The notes: a model not told the origin generated them from the letters alone. A DNA stretch of 64,000 nucleotides from JACVRX01 sp963831385 (GCA_963831385.1 CAWHPW010000021.1:1-64000); one strand, 5' to 3'; positions 52,587-62,323 are shown, counted from the first letter of the stretch. A program made the numbers and translations.

Positions 52587-54732
52587 ATGTTGGAACGGTT
52601 GGCGGTCTTCGTGGTCCGGCGTGCCCGACTGGTGCTCGCAGCCTGCGTCGTCGTCCTGGCGGCGGTGGCGTTCGTGGGTATCGGTGCCTTCGAGAAGCTG
52701 CAGACCGGCGGCTTCGACGACCCGGCCGCCGAGTCCACGGCCGCCGCCGAGCTACTCGAGCAGAGATTCGGCGGAGAGTCCGACCTTGTCTTCGTGGTCC
52801 GCGCCGAGACCGGCACGGTAGACGACGGACCTGCCGCCGACTCCGGTGTCGCGCTGTCTGATCGGCTCGCTGCTGACCCAGAGCTCTCGCACGTCGCCTC
52901 GTATTGGCTGACTGGCGCACCGTCGATGAAGTCCGTGGACGGTACGCAGGCGTTGGTGGTGGCGAACATCGCCGACGGAGACTCCGCCTCGATCGCGGAG
53001 CGGTACAGCGGGGACGCCGGAGCAGTACAGGTCACCGTCGGCGGTCCGGCGGTGGCCGAAGACGACATCAACGAGCAGGTCGGTGCCGACCTCGCATTGG
53101 CGGAAAGCATCGCCGTTCCGGTGATCCTCGTGTTGCTCGTCGTCGCTTTCGGCAGCGTGGTGGCGGCGCTGCTGCCGCTCGCTGTCGGCACGATCGCGAT
53201 CATGGGCACGTTCGGTGAGTTGTCGGTGCTCGGATCGGCCACCGATGTGGCGATCTACGCGATCAACCTCACGACCGCACTGGGCCTGGGCCTGGGGATC
53301 GACTACGCGCTGCTCATCGTGAGCAGGTATCGGGAAGAGCTAGCCGCCGGGCAATTCCGCGCCCGATGCCGTGGTGCGGACAGTCGAAACCGCAGGCCGC
53401 ACGATCGTGTTCAGCGGCCTGGCTGTCGCCGCGGCGCTGTCCGCGCTGCTGCTGTTCCCCCTGTACTTCCTACGGTCGTTCGCCTATGCGGGCATCGGCG
53501 TCGTCGCGATCGCAGTTGCGGGCGCACTCGTGGCACTGCCCGCATTGCTCGCCGTGCTCGGTCCCCGGGTGAACGCCGGATCCCTGCCGTGGCTCCGGCG
53601 CCCGCGCAGCGCGGCGGCGCCCTTCTGGGGTCGGCTCGCCTCGCTGGTGATGCGTCGCCCGGTGCTCACCGGAGGTGCGGTGGTCGCGCTGCTCGTCGCA
53701 GCCGCGTTGCCGCTGCTGTCGGTGGAGTTCGGCACGCCGGATGACCGCGTCCTGCCGACGAGTGCCGCCAGCCGACAGGTAGGTGACGCGATTCGCGACG
53801 GGTTTGCGAGCAACGACACGACGGCGATCGACGTCGTGACGACTGGACCGGTCGAGCCGGCACCCCTGGCCGAGTACGCGGCGCAGCTCTCGACCCTCAA
53901 TGCTGTTGACCGGGTGGACTCCAGCGCCGGGGCGTTCGTGGATGGTCAGCTGCTCGAACAGAGCCCGGCTGCCGCGGACTTCAGCGCGCCTTCGAGCGAA
54001 CGGCTTGCGGTTGTGACCGGTGCCGACCCGAAGTCCGAGACTGCCAAGGAGCTCGTCAGCGCCGTCCGGGATGTCACCGGCCCGGACACCACCGACGCCC
54101 TGGTCGGCGGGTCCAGCGCCGCTCTGGTCGACAGCCTCGCCGCGGTCGGCGACCGGCTGCCGCTCGCGATTGCCCTGGTCGTGCTGACGACATTCGTGGT
54201 CCTGTTCCTCTTCACCGGAAGCGTTGTCCAGCCGCTGCGGGCCCTCGTCTGCAACGCTCTGACGCTTGGCGCGACGCTGGGCATCATGGTGCTGGTGTTC
54301 CAGGAGGGCTTCGGCTCGTCCGTCCTGGGGTTCACTCCGCAGCCGCTGGACATGTCGATGCTCGTGCTCTTGTTCTGCATCGCATTCGGCCTGTCCATGG
54401 ACTACGAGGTGTTCGTCATCAGCCGGATCAAAGAGCGCCACGATGCTGGTGCGAGCGTCGAGGAAGCGACCGTCTACGGATTGGCCCACACTGGTCGGAT
54501 CGTGACGACGGCGGCAGCGCTGATCGCTGTGTCGTTCTTCGCGTTCCTGGTCAGCGAGATCAGCTTCCTGCAGCTGTTCGGGCTGGGTGCGGGGCTGGCG
54601 ATTCTCATCGACGCAACCCTCGTCCGCGGAGTTCTGGTCCCTGCCTCGATGCGGCTGCTCGGCGAGCGGTCGTGGTACGCGCCGGCACGCCTGCGTCGTA
54701 TCCACACCCGGATCGGTCTCGCCGAGGCATAG
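52587..54732 (+). pseudogene. MMPL/RND-family exporter, one frameshift
   Basis: The 5' frame (52587 onward) covers the N-terminal helix, the first extracytoplasmic domain and helices up to GIDYALLIVSRYREELAAG. At about 53349-53356 (GGGCAATTCC) it shifts; the second frame resumes with NSAPDAVVRTVETAGRTIVFSG and continues to 54732, including FGLSMDYEVFVISRIKER. Dropping one base restores a roughly 714-residue MMPL transporter with the normal two-half layout. It is divergent from the TetR gene, its likely repressor. The break may be real or a sequencing artefact. Confidence 0.85.
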
Positions 54733-54765
54733 GCGCGCCGCCGCCGTCCCCATGGGCAAGCCCAC

Positions 54766-54834
54766 CAAGATCGAACGTTCACAGGTTGTGCGACCCGCCG
54801 AGCGTGTTTCGCAACTTGTGAACCCTCGATCTTG
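54766..54834. repeat. Inverted repeat (69 bp) after the MMPL gene
   Basis: CAAGATCGAACGTTCACAGG (54766-54785) faces TTGTGAACCCTCGATCTTG (54816-54834), and inner GTTGTGCGA/TCGCAAC parts add pairing. It is 33 bases after the exporter stop and 46 bases before purD. Its length equals that of families A and B but the sequence differs. A terminator is possible. Confidence 0.55.
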
Positions 54835-54880
54835 AGGTGCCTCAGAAGCCCCCTCGCTGCCTGCACTACGCTCGGCGGCC

Positions 54881-56167
54881 GTGAGAGTTCTGGTCGTCGG
54901 GTCGGGGGGGCGCGAGCATGCGCTCGTCCGCGCGCTTCTGCGCGACCCGAGTGTCGACGAGGTACACGCTGCGCCCGGCAATGCCGGCATCGCCGCCGAC
55001 GTGGCGAGGGCGCACCCCGTCGATCTCGCGGATCCGCAGGCGGTCGCTGATCTGGCTCGGCGTATCGGCGCCGATCTGGCCGTGATCGGGCCGGAGGGTC
55101 CGCTGGTCGCGGGCGCAGCCGACGCCGTCCGGGCGGCAGGCGTCGGCTGTTTCGGACCTTCGGCGCGGGCGGCCCGACTGGAAGGCTCGAAGGCATTTGC
55201 CAAGGAGGTCATGGCAGCCGCTGCTGTCCCGACGGCGATGGCCGTCGTGTGCGACACCCCTGAGCAGGCCGAAGACGCGCTGGACCGGTTCGGCCCTCCG
55301 TATGTCGTCAAGAACGACGGGCTGGCGGCGGGCAAGGGTGTCGTCGTGACCGAAGACCGCGCCGCCGCGCTCGAACACGCCGGGTCGTGCGAACGGGTCG
55401 TGATCGAGGAATACCTCGATGGTCCCGAAGTGTCGCTGTTCTGCCTGACCGACGGTGAGACGGCCATCCCGCTCTCGCCGGCGCAGGACTTCAAGCGGGC
55501 CTACGACGGTGACGCCGGCCCCAACACAGGTGGCATGGGTGCCTACACGCCGTTGCCCTGGGCGTCGCCCGATCTCGTCGATGACCTGCTGGCAAGAGTC
55601 GTCCGTCCGACGATCGCCGAGATGCACCGGCGCGGCACGCCATACACCGGTGTCCTATACGCAGGTCTGGCGCTCACCTCCAGAGGTGTGCGGGTGGTCG
55701 AGTTCAACGCTCGGTTCGGCGACCCGGAGACCCAAGCCGTGCTGGCTCGGCTCGGAACACCCCTAGGTCTACTGCTGCAGACGGCGGCAACCGGTTCGCT
55801 GCGCGACCTGGCGCCGTTGCGGTGGCGGGATGGTTCGGCCGTGACGGTTGTCGTGGCCGCAGCAGGTTACCCGGCAGCTGCCCGGACAGGTGATGTGATC
55901 GATGGACTGGCCGAGGCGGAGACGATCGACGGTGTAGAGGTGCTGCACGCAGGCACGCGACGTGACTCGGCCGGCCGGCTGGTCAGCAGCGGCGGTCGGG
56001 TGCTGTCCGTGACCGCCACCGGTACGGAACTCGCCCAGGCGCGGAACCGTGCGTATGCGGCCGTCGAGCGGGTTCGGCTGGCCGGCAGTCACTACCGTCG
56101 CGACATCGCCGAAGCCGCCGTCCTCGATTCTGTCCGCGTGCCGGAGCTTCAGCTGCCGCGCGCCTGA
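54881..56167 (+). CDS. purD: Phosphoribosylamine-glycine ligase
   Basis: Second step of purine synthesis: forms glycinamide ribonucleotide with ATP. The 428-residue ATP-grasp enzyme begins MRVLVVGSGGREHAL and has APGNAGIA, IGPEGPLVAGAAD, KNDGLAAGKGVVV, PLSPAQDFKRAYDGDAGPNTG and VVEFNARFGDPETQAVL with the metal ligands. The start is the GTG at 54881. Its 3' end overlaps the convergent LLM gene by 19 bases. Confidence 0.98.
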   Translation: MRVLVVGSGGREHALVRALLRDPSVDEVHAAPGNAGIAADVARAHPVDLADPQAVADLARRIGADLAVIGPEGPLVAGAADAVRAAGVGCFGPSARAARLEGSKAFAKEVMAAAAVPTAMAVVCDTPEQAEDALDRFGPPYVVKNDGLAAGKGVVVTEDRAAALEHAGSCERVVIEEYLDGPEVSLFCLTDGETAIPLSPAQDFKRAYDGDAGPNTGGMGAYTPLPWASPDLVDDLLARVVRPTIAEMHRRGTPYTGVLYAGLALTSRGVRVVEFNARFGDPETQAVLARLGTPLGLLLQTAATGSLRDLAPLRWRDGSAVTVVVAAAGYPAAARTGDVIDGLAEAETIDGVEVLHAGTRRDSAGRLVSSGGRVLSVTATGTELAQARNRAYAAVERVRLAGSHYRRDIAEAAVLDSVRVPELQLPRA

Positions 56168-56931
56168 TCGTCCCGCCACGCCACCCAGTCGCGGACCAGC
56201 CCGAGGTCATACGATGGCCCCGGCAGGCCGATCGTGAAGAGCGTGACTCCGATGTCGAGCAACTCGTCGGCGACCGCCGCCGGATCGCGCCGAACACCCG
56301 TCGAGCGCTCGATCTCGGCCGGATCCCGACCGACCTCCGCGCACCAGTCGTCGAGCACCTTTGACTTGTGGGCAAGTGTCGACACGTTGCCGAAGCAGTG
56401 CCACATCGTGGCGTGCCGGGCAGTGAAGCGCAGGGTCTTGCGTTCCCCACCACCGCCGATGAGCACCGGGATCTCCCGAGTCGGGCGCGGGTTCAGCCGG
56501 CTCCATCGCTTCTTGATCCGCGGCAGCGCCTCGCCCAAGGCGTCGAGCCTGGTTCCGGCGGTGCCGAACTCGTAGCCATACTCGTCGAAGTCGCGCTCGA
56601 ACCAGCCGGATCCGATGCCGAGAATGAGTCGGCCGCCGCTGATGTGGTCGACCGTTCTCGCCATGTCAGCCAGGAGCTCGGGGTTCCGGTAGGCGTTGCA
56701 TGTCACCAACGCACCGATCTCGACCCGGCTGGTCGCCTCGGCCCAGGCGCCGAGCATGGTCCAGCACTCGAAATGCTTGCCGTCGGGGTCTCCGGAGAGC
56801 GGGAAGAAGTGGTCCCAGTTGAAGAGGATGTCGACGCCTGCCTCTTCGGCCTCGGCGGCGGCACGGCGGATGGCGGCGTACTCCCCGTGTTGTGGCTGGA
56901 GCTGGACTCCGATTCGTACCTGGCGCGTCAT
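56149..56931 (-). CDS. LLM-class oxidoreductase, F420-dependent type
   Basis: A 260-residue TIM-barrel flavin/F420 enzyme: VDILFNWDHFFPLSG, then IGALVTCNAYRNPELLADMARTVDHISGGRLILGIGSGW, the family's most conserved block, and PVLIGGGGERKTLRFTARHA. The substrate is unknown. F420 use is inferred from the actinobacterial subfamily, not a proven motif. No Shine-Dalgarno is visible before the ATG at 56931. Confidence 0.87.
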   Translation of the reverse strand: MTRQVRIGVQLQPQHGEYAAIRRAAAEAEEAGVDILFNWDHFFPLSGDPDGKHFECWTMLGAWAEATSRVEIGALVTCNAYRNPELLADMARTVDHISGGRLILGIGSGWFERDFDEYGYEFGTAGTRLDALGEALPRIKKRWSRLNPRPTREIPVLIGGGGERKTLRFTARHATMWHCFGNVSTLAHKSKVLDDWCAEVGRDPAEIERSTGVRRDPAAVADELLDIGVTLFTIGLPGPSYDLGLVRDWVAWRDDQARGS

Positions 56932-57014
56932 GTCGCGCCAACCCGCGACCCGGTGATCGTATTCCGGGCGCTGTTCGGCCGCTGTCGTACTCCCCGCGTA
57001 TGCGTTCGCCGTCG

Positions 57015-57083
57015 TCGTGAAGATTGCCGTGAGGAATCAGCAGCCGCCGCGCAACACCCGAGCCACCACGACGATCTTCACGG
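57015..57083. repeat. Family B inverted repeat (about 69 bp), copy 2, upstream of purB
   Basis: The left arm CGTGAAGATTGCCGTG (57016-57031) pairs with CACGACGATCTTCACG (57067-57082). Both arms match those of the element at 31930-32001 (GTGAAGATCGTCGTG core). It lies 18 bases before purB, between the divergent LLM gene and purB, so it is not at the end of either gene. Confidence 0.55.
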
Positions 57084-57101
57084 CACCGGTGGTGGGAGAC
57101 A

Positions 57102-58544
57102 ATGGCCGACGTGGCGAGCGGACCAGTGATAGCCGACGTGCTGGCGACCCGATATGCCTCGGCTGACACGACGCTCATCTGGTCGCCCGAACACAAGGTC
57201 GTCCTGGAACGTCAGCTCTGGCTCGCCGTCCTCAAGGCGCAATGCGATCTCGGGGTGCCGATCACCGACGGCGCGGTCGACGCGTACGAGTCGGTTGTCG
57301 ACGATGTCGACCTGACGAGCATCGCCGACCGGGAACGTGTGACCCGGCACGACGTCAAGGCGCGGATCGAGGAGTTCAACGCACTTGCGGGCTACCAAGA
57401 CGTGCACAAGGGCATGACCAGCCGCGACCTCACCGAAAACGTCGAGCAACTCCAGGTGCGCCGGTCGTTGGATTTGGTTCGGGACCGCTGCGTGGCCACG
57501 CTGGTTCGGCTGGCGCGGCTCGCCGTCGAGCACTCTGAGCTCGTACTTACCGGTCGGACCCACAATGTCGCGGCTCAGGCGACCACGCTGGGCAAACGGT
57601 TCGCGACGACAGCCGAAGAGCTCCTCGTCGCGTTCGACCGGCTCACCGACCTGTTGGCGCGCTATCCGCTGCGGGGGATCAAGGGACCAGTCGGAACCGG
57701 TCAGGACATGCTCGACCTGCTCGGCGGCGAAAAAGGGCGGTTGGCGGAGCTGGAACAACGCGTCGCGCGGCACCTGGGCTTCGACCATGTGTTGACCAGC
57801 GTCGGGCAGGTCTATCCGAGGTCGTTGGACCACGACGTGCTGTCCGCACTGGTTCAGGTCGCCTCGGCGCCGTCGTCGCTCGCGACGACCATCCGGCTGA
57901 TGGCCGGCCACGAGTTGGTGAGCGAAGGGTTCCAAGCCGGCCAAGTGGGATCGTCGGCGATGCCGCACAAGATGAACACCCGCTCCTGCGAACGGGTCAA
58001 TGGCTTGTCGGTCGTCCTCCGCGGCTACGCCGCCATGACAGCAGAGCTGGCGGGCGCCCAGTGGAACGAGGGCGACGTGTCCGACTCGGTAGTCCGCCGG
58101 GTCGCGCTGCCCGGCTCGTTCTTTGCCGTCGATGGGCTGTTCGAGACGTTCCTGACGATTCTCGACGAGCTGCGCGCCTATCCCGCAGTCATCGCCAGCG
58201 AGCTGGACCGCTACTTGCCGTTCCTCGCGACGACCAAGGTCATGATGGCGGCGGTCAAGGCCGGGGTGGGCCGGGAAACGGCACACGAGGCGATCAAGGG
58301 GCACGCACTCGACATCGCTGCTGAGCTTCGTGAGCACGGCACCGACCGCAACGACCTGCTCGAACGGCTGGCGGCTGATCCCGCGCTGCACGTCGATCGT
58401 TCCACTCTCGAGCAACTCGTCAGGGCGCCGCTCGAGTTCACCGGCGCAGCAAGAACGCAGATCGCCGAGGTCGTCGGCCGGGTCGAAAAGGTCGCCGCCG
58501 AATACGCCGACGCTGCCGCATACCACCCGGCACCGATCCTGTAG
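57102..58544 (+). CDS. purB: Adenylosuccinate lyase
   Basis: Acts twice in purine synthesis (SAICAR to AICAR, and adenylosuccinate to AMP). The 480-residue protein has TRHDVKARIEEFNALAG, HKGMTSRDLTENVEQLQ, LTGRTHNVAAQATTLGKRF and the fumarase-superfamily signature VGSSAMPHKMNTRSCERV. GGAG is 8-11 bases before the ATG at 57102. A possible inverted repeat (TCCACGG / CCGTGGA, 58548-58620) follows the stop. Confidence 0.97.
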   Translation: MADVASGPVIADVLATRYASADTTLIWSPEHKVVLERQLWLAVLKAQCDLGVPITDGAVDAYESVVDDVDLTSIADRERVTRHDVKARIEEFNALAGYQDVHKGMTSRDLTENVEQLQVRRSLDLVRDRCVATLVRLARLAVEHSELVLTGRTHNVAAQATTLGKRFATTAEELLVAFDRLTDLLARYPLRGIKGPVGTGQDMLDLLGGEKGRLAELEQRVARHLGFDHVLTSVGQVYPRSLDHDVLSALVQVASAPSSLATTIRLMAGHELVSEGFQAGQVGSSAMPHKMNTRSCERVNGLSVVLRGYAAMTAELAGAQWNEGDVSDSVVRRVALPGSFFAVDGLFETFLTILDELRAYPAVIASELDRYLPFLATTKVMMAAVKAGVGRETAHEAIKGHALDIAAELREHGTDRNDLLERLAADPALHVDRSTLEQLVRAPLEFTGAARTQIAEVVGRVEKVAAEYADAAAYHPAPIL

Positions 58545-58813
58545 TTGTCCACGGGAGGCGGAGACGGCACATCGCCGTCCACCACGCTGCCTACGTCGCG
58601 CGCGCGCTGAGGTCCGTGGATTGACGCTCGTACGTCAGATGGACGGCTGCCGAGCCGCAGTGCCGTACTGCGGCCCTCCCGCAACGCGCGCCAACCCGCC
58701 GTCACCGATTCAGACGCCGTCCTGCTCGATGCCGGGGTCACAGCAACCCATTCTCTCGCCTCCCGACCGGCACCGCTTGTTGCGCTTGCACCAGCGGCAC
58801 ACGCACCCGGAGC
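58545..58813. other. Intergenic region (269 bp), no gene supported
   Basis: Between purB and the convergent ABC ATPase gene. TCCACGG at 58548-58554 and CCGTGGA at 58614-58620 form a weak 73-bp inverted repeat of the same size class as families A and B. Short ORFs on both strands lack motifs and plausible starts. Confidence 0.35.
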
Positions 58814-59557
58814 TCAGAGCCGCCCGGCGTCGATGATCCGAGACAAGAATTGGCGGGTCCGCGGCTGGATCGGGTCGACCAAGACCCGCTCGGGTGGCCC
58901 TTCTTCCAGGACCACGCCGCCATCGAGGAAACAGACGCGGTGCGCGACCTGACGCGCGAACCCCATCTCGTGGGTAGCCATCAGAATGGTCATTCCTTGC
59001 TCCGCGAGTTCGCGGACGATGTGGAGCACTTCCCCGACCAGCTCAGGATCGAGAGCGCTGGTGATCTCGTCGAGAAGAAGAAGGCGCGGGTCGTAGGCAA
59101 GCGCTCGCACGATCGCAACGCGTTGCTGCTGGCCACCGGAGAGCCGGTCTGGGTATTCGCCCGCCTTCTGCTCGAGACCAACCCGCCGCAACAGGCTGTG
59201 AGCTCTTTCCTCGGCCTCCGCCTTGGCCATCCCGTGGACGACCCGGGGGGCGAGGGCCACGTTGTCGAGGACGCTCATGTGCGGGAACAGGTTGTAGGCC
59301 TGGAAGACCACCCCGATGCGGCGACGGACCTGATCGGGGTTCACTCGGGGATCCGTGACGTCCTGCCCATCCAGGGTGATCACGCCGTCGGTCACGATCT
59401 CGAGCAGGTTGATACACCGCAGCAAGGTCGACTTCCCCGACCCCGATGCACCGATCAACGCAACGACCTCGTGCTCGTCGACATCGAGATCCACTCCGTC
59501 GAGCACGACCTGGTCACCGAACACCTTGGTCACGCCGGCACAGGACAGCACAGTCAT
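58814..59557 (-). CDS. Polar amino-acid ABC importer, ATP-binding protein
   Basis: A 247-residue GlnQ/HisP-type ATPase. It has Walker A IGASGSGKSTLLRCINLL, FQAYNLFPHMSVLDNV (Q-loop), the signature LSGGQQQRVAIVRALA, Walker B RLLLLDEITSALD and the switch His in MATHEMGFAR. In Walker B, DEITS replaces the usual DEPTS. The ATG at 59557 overlaps the permease stop by 4 bases (ATGA). It forms one importer with the next two genes on this strand. Confidence 0.93.
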   Translation of the reverse strand: MTVLSCAGVTKVFGDQVVLDGVDLDVDEHEVVALIGASGSGKSTLLRCINLLEIVTDGVITLDGQDVTDPRVNPDQVRRRIGVVFQAYNLFPHMSVLDNVALAPRVVHGMAKAEAEERAHSLLRRVGLEQKAGEYPDRLSGGQQQRVAIVRALAYDPRLLLLDEITSALDPELVGEVLHIVRELAEQGMTILMATHEMGFARQVAHRVCFLDGGVVLEEGPPERVLVDPIQPRTRQFLSRIIDAGRL

Positions 59558-60408
59558 ACGACGGCCCCGGCCTGCTCGCGACGGACGGCGCGAGCGGCGA
59601 GCGCATCGGCGAACCGAGCTGACGGAAAGGCGAGCAGCACGAACAGGATGCCCGCGACGACGTAGGGCGTGAAGTCGAAGGACTGAGAAGACTCGATCTG
59701 CGCGGCCCGAACGGCGTCGACGGCTCCGAGCAGCGAGATCAGGCCGACGTCCTTCTGCATCGCGACGAAGTCGTTGAGCAGCGGCGGGGTGACCCTGCGC
59801 ACTGCCTGTGGAATCACGACGAGCCGCATCGTCTGCCGATACGAGAGGCCCAGGGACCGGGCTGCCGCACGTTGCGAGGGATGGACCGACTCGATGCCGG
59901 CGCGGAACACCTCGGCCACGTAGGCGGAATACGTCAATACCAAGGCCACTGTGCCCAGGATGACGGGAGACGTCGGTACGCCCGGCAGGCGCAGACCAGG
60001 CACCCCGAATCCGACGATGTACAGCACGATGATCAGCGGCAGGCCACGGAACAGATCGGTGTAGGCGGTCGCCAGCGCCCGAAGAGGAAAGAACACCGGG
60101 CCGCGAAGGGTTCGCAGGCCGGCGATGACCAAGCCGAACACCACGACACAGCCAGCGGCCACGACGAGCACGCGGATGTTGAGCCAGAGCCCCTTGAGGA
60201 TCCGCGGTAGCGAGGCCCACGCGACATCGACATCGAAGAACTGTTCTTGGACACGTGGCCAACCGGGCGAGTTGAGCACCGTGATTACGCAGACAGTGAC
60301 GAAGACGATCGTCGATGTGACCGCGATCAGCGTCGACCGCCGGGTCCGGTGCCGTCGGTACTCCTGACGGCGTAGCTCGGTCTCGCTGACCAACCGCCCC
60401 GGACTCAC
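59554..60408 (-). CDS. Polar amino-acid ABC importer, permease
   Basis: A 284-residue membrane protein of the HisM/GlnP type, with the coupling motif region EVFRAGIESVHPSQRAAARSLGLS and conserved RLVVIPQAVRRVTPPLLNDF near the end. The GTG at 60408 overlaps the stop of the binding-protein gene (GTGA), so I prefer it to the longer frame from 60507. A single permease implies a homodimer in the membrane. Confidence 0.92.
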   Translation of the reverse strand: MSPGRLVSETELRRQEYRRHRTRRSTLIAVTSTIVFVTVCVITVLNSPGWPRVQEQFFDVDVAWASLPRILKGLWLNIRVLVVAAGCVVVFGLVIAGLRTLRGPVFFPLRALATAYTDLFRGLPLIIVLYIVGFGVPGLRLPGVPTSPVILGTVALVLTYSAYVAEVFRAGIESVHPSQRAAARSLGLSYRQTMRLVVIPQAVRRVTPPLLNDFVAMQKDVGLISLLGAVDAVRAAQIESSQSFDFTPYVVAGILFVLLAFPSARFADALAARAVRREQAGAVV

Positions 60409-61292
60409 TCCAGGACTTGCGCGCCCGCGTTCTGGGTCAACCACGTCTGCTCGGCGTCCTCGAGGACTCCTTCTGCACTGAGGGCTTCGACGGCCGCGCT
60501 GACGCATTCGGTCAACGGAGAGTCCTTGTCCAGGACCAGGCCGAACTGCTCGACCTCACCTTCGGTCGGCGGCAACTGTCCGACCAGGGTGGAGCCTTCG
60601 ATCTCGGCAGCCGTCACGAAGAACGCCGTTGGCAGATCGAGCACCAGGGCGTCGATCTGACCGGCAACCAACGCAGCCTTGGCGTCGTCGTTGGTGTTGT
60701 AGACGCTCGGCTCGACCGAGGGCTGGATGACCTCCTCGATGGCCGCCAGGCTGGTGGTACCCACCTGCGCACCGATCTTGACGTCGGAGAGGTCGGCCAG
60801 ACTGGTCGCATCTGCGGCGGGTGTGTCCACCATCGCGATCACGGCCTGCGTGACGTCGTAGTAAGGCGCGGAGAAATCGACGGCCTCGCTGCGCTCGTCG
60901 GTGATGGAGAATTCGTTGATGTCGAAGTCGAACGTCTTGGGCCCCGGCTGGATCGCGGCGTTGAACGGCACCCGGACCCACTCGATCTCATCGGGACCGA
61001 AGCCGAGCTCGTTCGCGACAGCGGTGGCGATCTGACCCTCGAAACCCTGACCGTTCGCGGGATCGTCGTCGACGAACCACGGCTCGAAGGCCGGCTCGTC
61101 AGTGGCGATGGTCAATGTTCCCGGCGTCAGCGTCTCGAGATTCTCCGGCGAGCAGTCGGCGCTGATGGGGGTCTCGGCGGTCTGCGCGGTATCGGGCTCC
61201 TCCTCGGCGCCCTCACCACAGGCCGCGACGACGCTCACCGTCGCGGTGACGAGCAAGGCTGACCGGAGGGCCATAGTCGGGCGGCGAGGCAT
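60405..61292 (-). CDS. Polar amino-acid ABC importer, substrate-binding lipoprotein
   Basis: A 295-residue protein with a lipoprotein signal (basic MPRRP start, hydrophobic core, VVAAC with lipid cysteine at residue 25) and an SBP_bac_3 domain: GTLTIATDEPAFEPWF, FDFDINEFSITDERSEAVDFSAPYY, LSDVKIGAQVGTTSLAAIEE, and VAGQIDALVLDLPTAFF. The amino acid bound cannot be named. The start at 61292 is chosen for the signal peptide; 61274 is possible. The gene is divergent from purC. Confidence 0.9.
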   Translation of the reverse strand: MPRRPTMALRSALLVTATVSVVAACGEGAEEEPDTAQTAETPISADCSPENLETLTPGTLTIATDEPAFEPWFVDDDPANGQGFEGQIATAVANELGFGPDEIEWVRVPFNAAIQPGPKTFDFDINEFSITDERSEAVDFSAPYYDVTQAVIAMVDTPAADATSLADLSDVKIGAQVGTTSLAAIEEVIQPSVEPSVYNTNDDAKAALVAGQIDALVLDLPTAFFVTAAEIEGSTLVGQLPPTEGEVEQFGLVLDKDSPLTECVSAAVEALSAEGVLEDAEQTWLTQNAGAQVLE

Positions 61293-61393
61293 GAGGGCGA
61301 TGGTAGGCGGCTCTCGGGTGCTCACCGGGTAGCCTCGCGGTTCGGTACCACTATGTGACCTCATCGTCGAAGTGACAGCTACCCTGCGCCTTG

Positions 61394-62269
61394 ATGTCCG
61401 TCGTCGCGCTTCCTGGATATACGCACGTCTACACCGGCAAGGTGCGTGAGCTATTCGTTCCCGATGGCCGCGAGGACGTCGTGCTCATCGTGGCGAGCGA
61501 CCGGATTTCTGCATACGACTACGTCCTGACGTCGACCATCCCCGACAAGGGCAGGGTGCTCACTGCGTTGTCGCTCTGGTGGTTCGAGCGGATGGCTGAT
61601 CTCGTCCCGAACCACCTGGTGTCGCCCGATGTGCCCGCGGCGGTTGCCGGACGGGCGCTGTTGTGCAAGCGGCTCGACATGATCCCGGTCGAGTGCGTCG
61701 CGAGGGGCTACCTCGCCGGCTCCGGGCTGGTGGATTACCAGGCGACGGGATCGGTGTGCGGCGTGGATCTTCCGGCCGGGTTGCTGGATGGTTCGCGGCT
61801 GCCCGAGCCTATCTTTACTCCGGCCACCAAGGCCGAGTTGGGCGAGCACGACGAGAACGTGGATTTCGCCCATGTGGAGCGCGTCGCTGGCGTTGAGACG
61901 GCGGACGAACTGCGCCGCTTGACCCTCGCTGTGTATTCACGGGCCGAGGCGATCGCACGCGAGCGGGGCATCGTGCTGGCCGACACGAAACTCGAGTTCG
62001 GCCGGGATTCCGACGGCTCGCTGGTCCTGGCCGACGAGGTGCTGACACCCGACTCGTCGCGGTTCTGGCCGCTGGACGCGTGGCGGCCCGGCCGTCGCCA
62101 GCCAGCGTTCGACAAACAGTATGTGCGGGACTGGCTCACCTCGGCCGAGGCCGGCTGGGACCGTCACTCCGGCGAGCCGCCGCCGCCACTCCCCGAGGAC
62201 GTCGTTCAGCGCACCCGCGAGCGCTACGTCGAGGCCTACGAGCGCCTCACGGGGCGCACCTTCACATGA
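61394..62269 (+). CDS. purC: Phosphoribosylaminoimidazole-succinocarboxamide synthase
   Basis: Makes SAICAR from CAIR and aspartate with ATP. The 291-residue protein has YTGKVRELFVPDG, VASDRISAYDYVLTSTIPDKG, RLDMIPVECVARGYLAGSG, and LADTKLEFGRDSDG followed by LADEVLTPDSSRFWP. TACCCT at 61380-61385 lies 8 bases before the ATG at 61394, so the mRNA may be leaderless. PurB acts on its product. Confidence 0.97.
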   Translation: MSVVALPGYTHVYTGKVRELFVPDGREDVVLIVASDRISAYDYVLTSTIPDKGRVLTALSLWWFERMADLVPNHLVSPDVPAAVAGRALLCKRLDMIPVECVARGYLAGSGLVDYQATGSVCGVDLPAGLLDGSRLPEPIFTPATKAELGEHDENVDFAHVERVAGVETADELRRLTLAVYSRAEAIARERGIVLADTKLEFGRDSDGSLVLADEVLTPDSSRFWPLDAWRPGRRQPAFDKQYVRDWLTSAEAGWDRHSGEPPPPLPEDVVQRTRERYVEAYERLTGRTFT

Positions 62270-62271
62270 CG

Positions 62272-62323
62272 ACTGGAGGGTTTCCCACGTCTCCGCCGCG
62301 CCGAGCCGTGGAAGACCTCCAGT
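62272..62323. repeat. Family D inverted repeat (52 bp), copy 2, after purC
   Basis: ACTGGAGGGTTTCCCACGT (62272-62290) pairs with GCCGTGGAAGACCTCCAGT (62305-62323). The left arm has 18 of 19 bases in common with that at 38321-38339. It begins 2 bases after the purC stop and could be its terminator. Confidence 0.6.

Noticed and set aside
57078..58526. Long minus-strand ORF opposite purB
   Set aside because: Antisense shadow; composition is dominated by Arg, Val, Asp and Gln, with no domain, and purB is certain.
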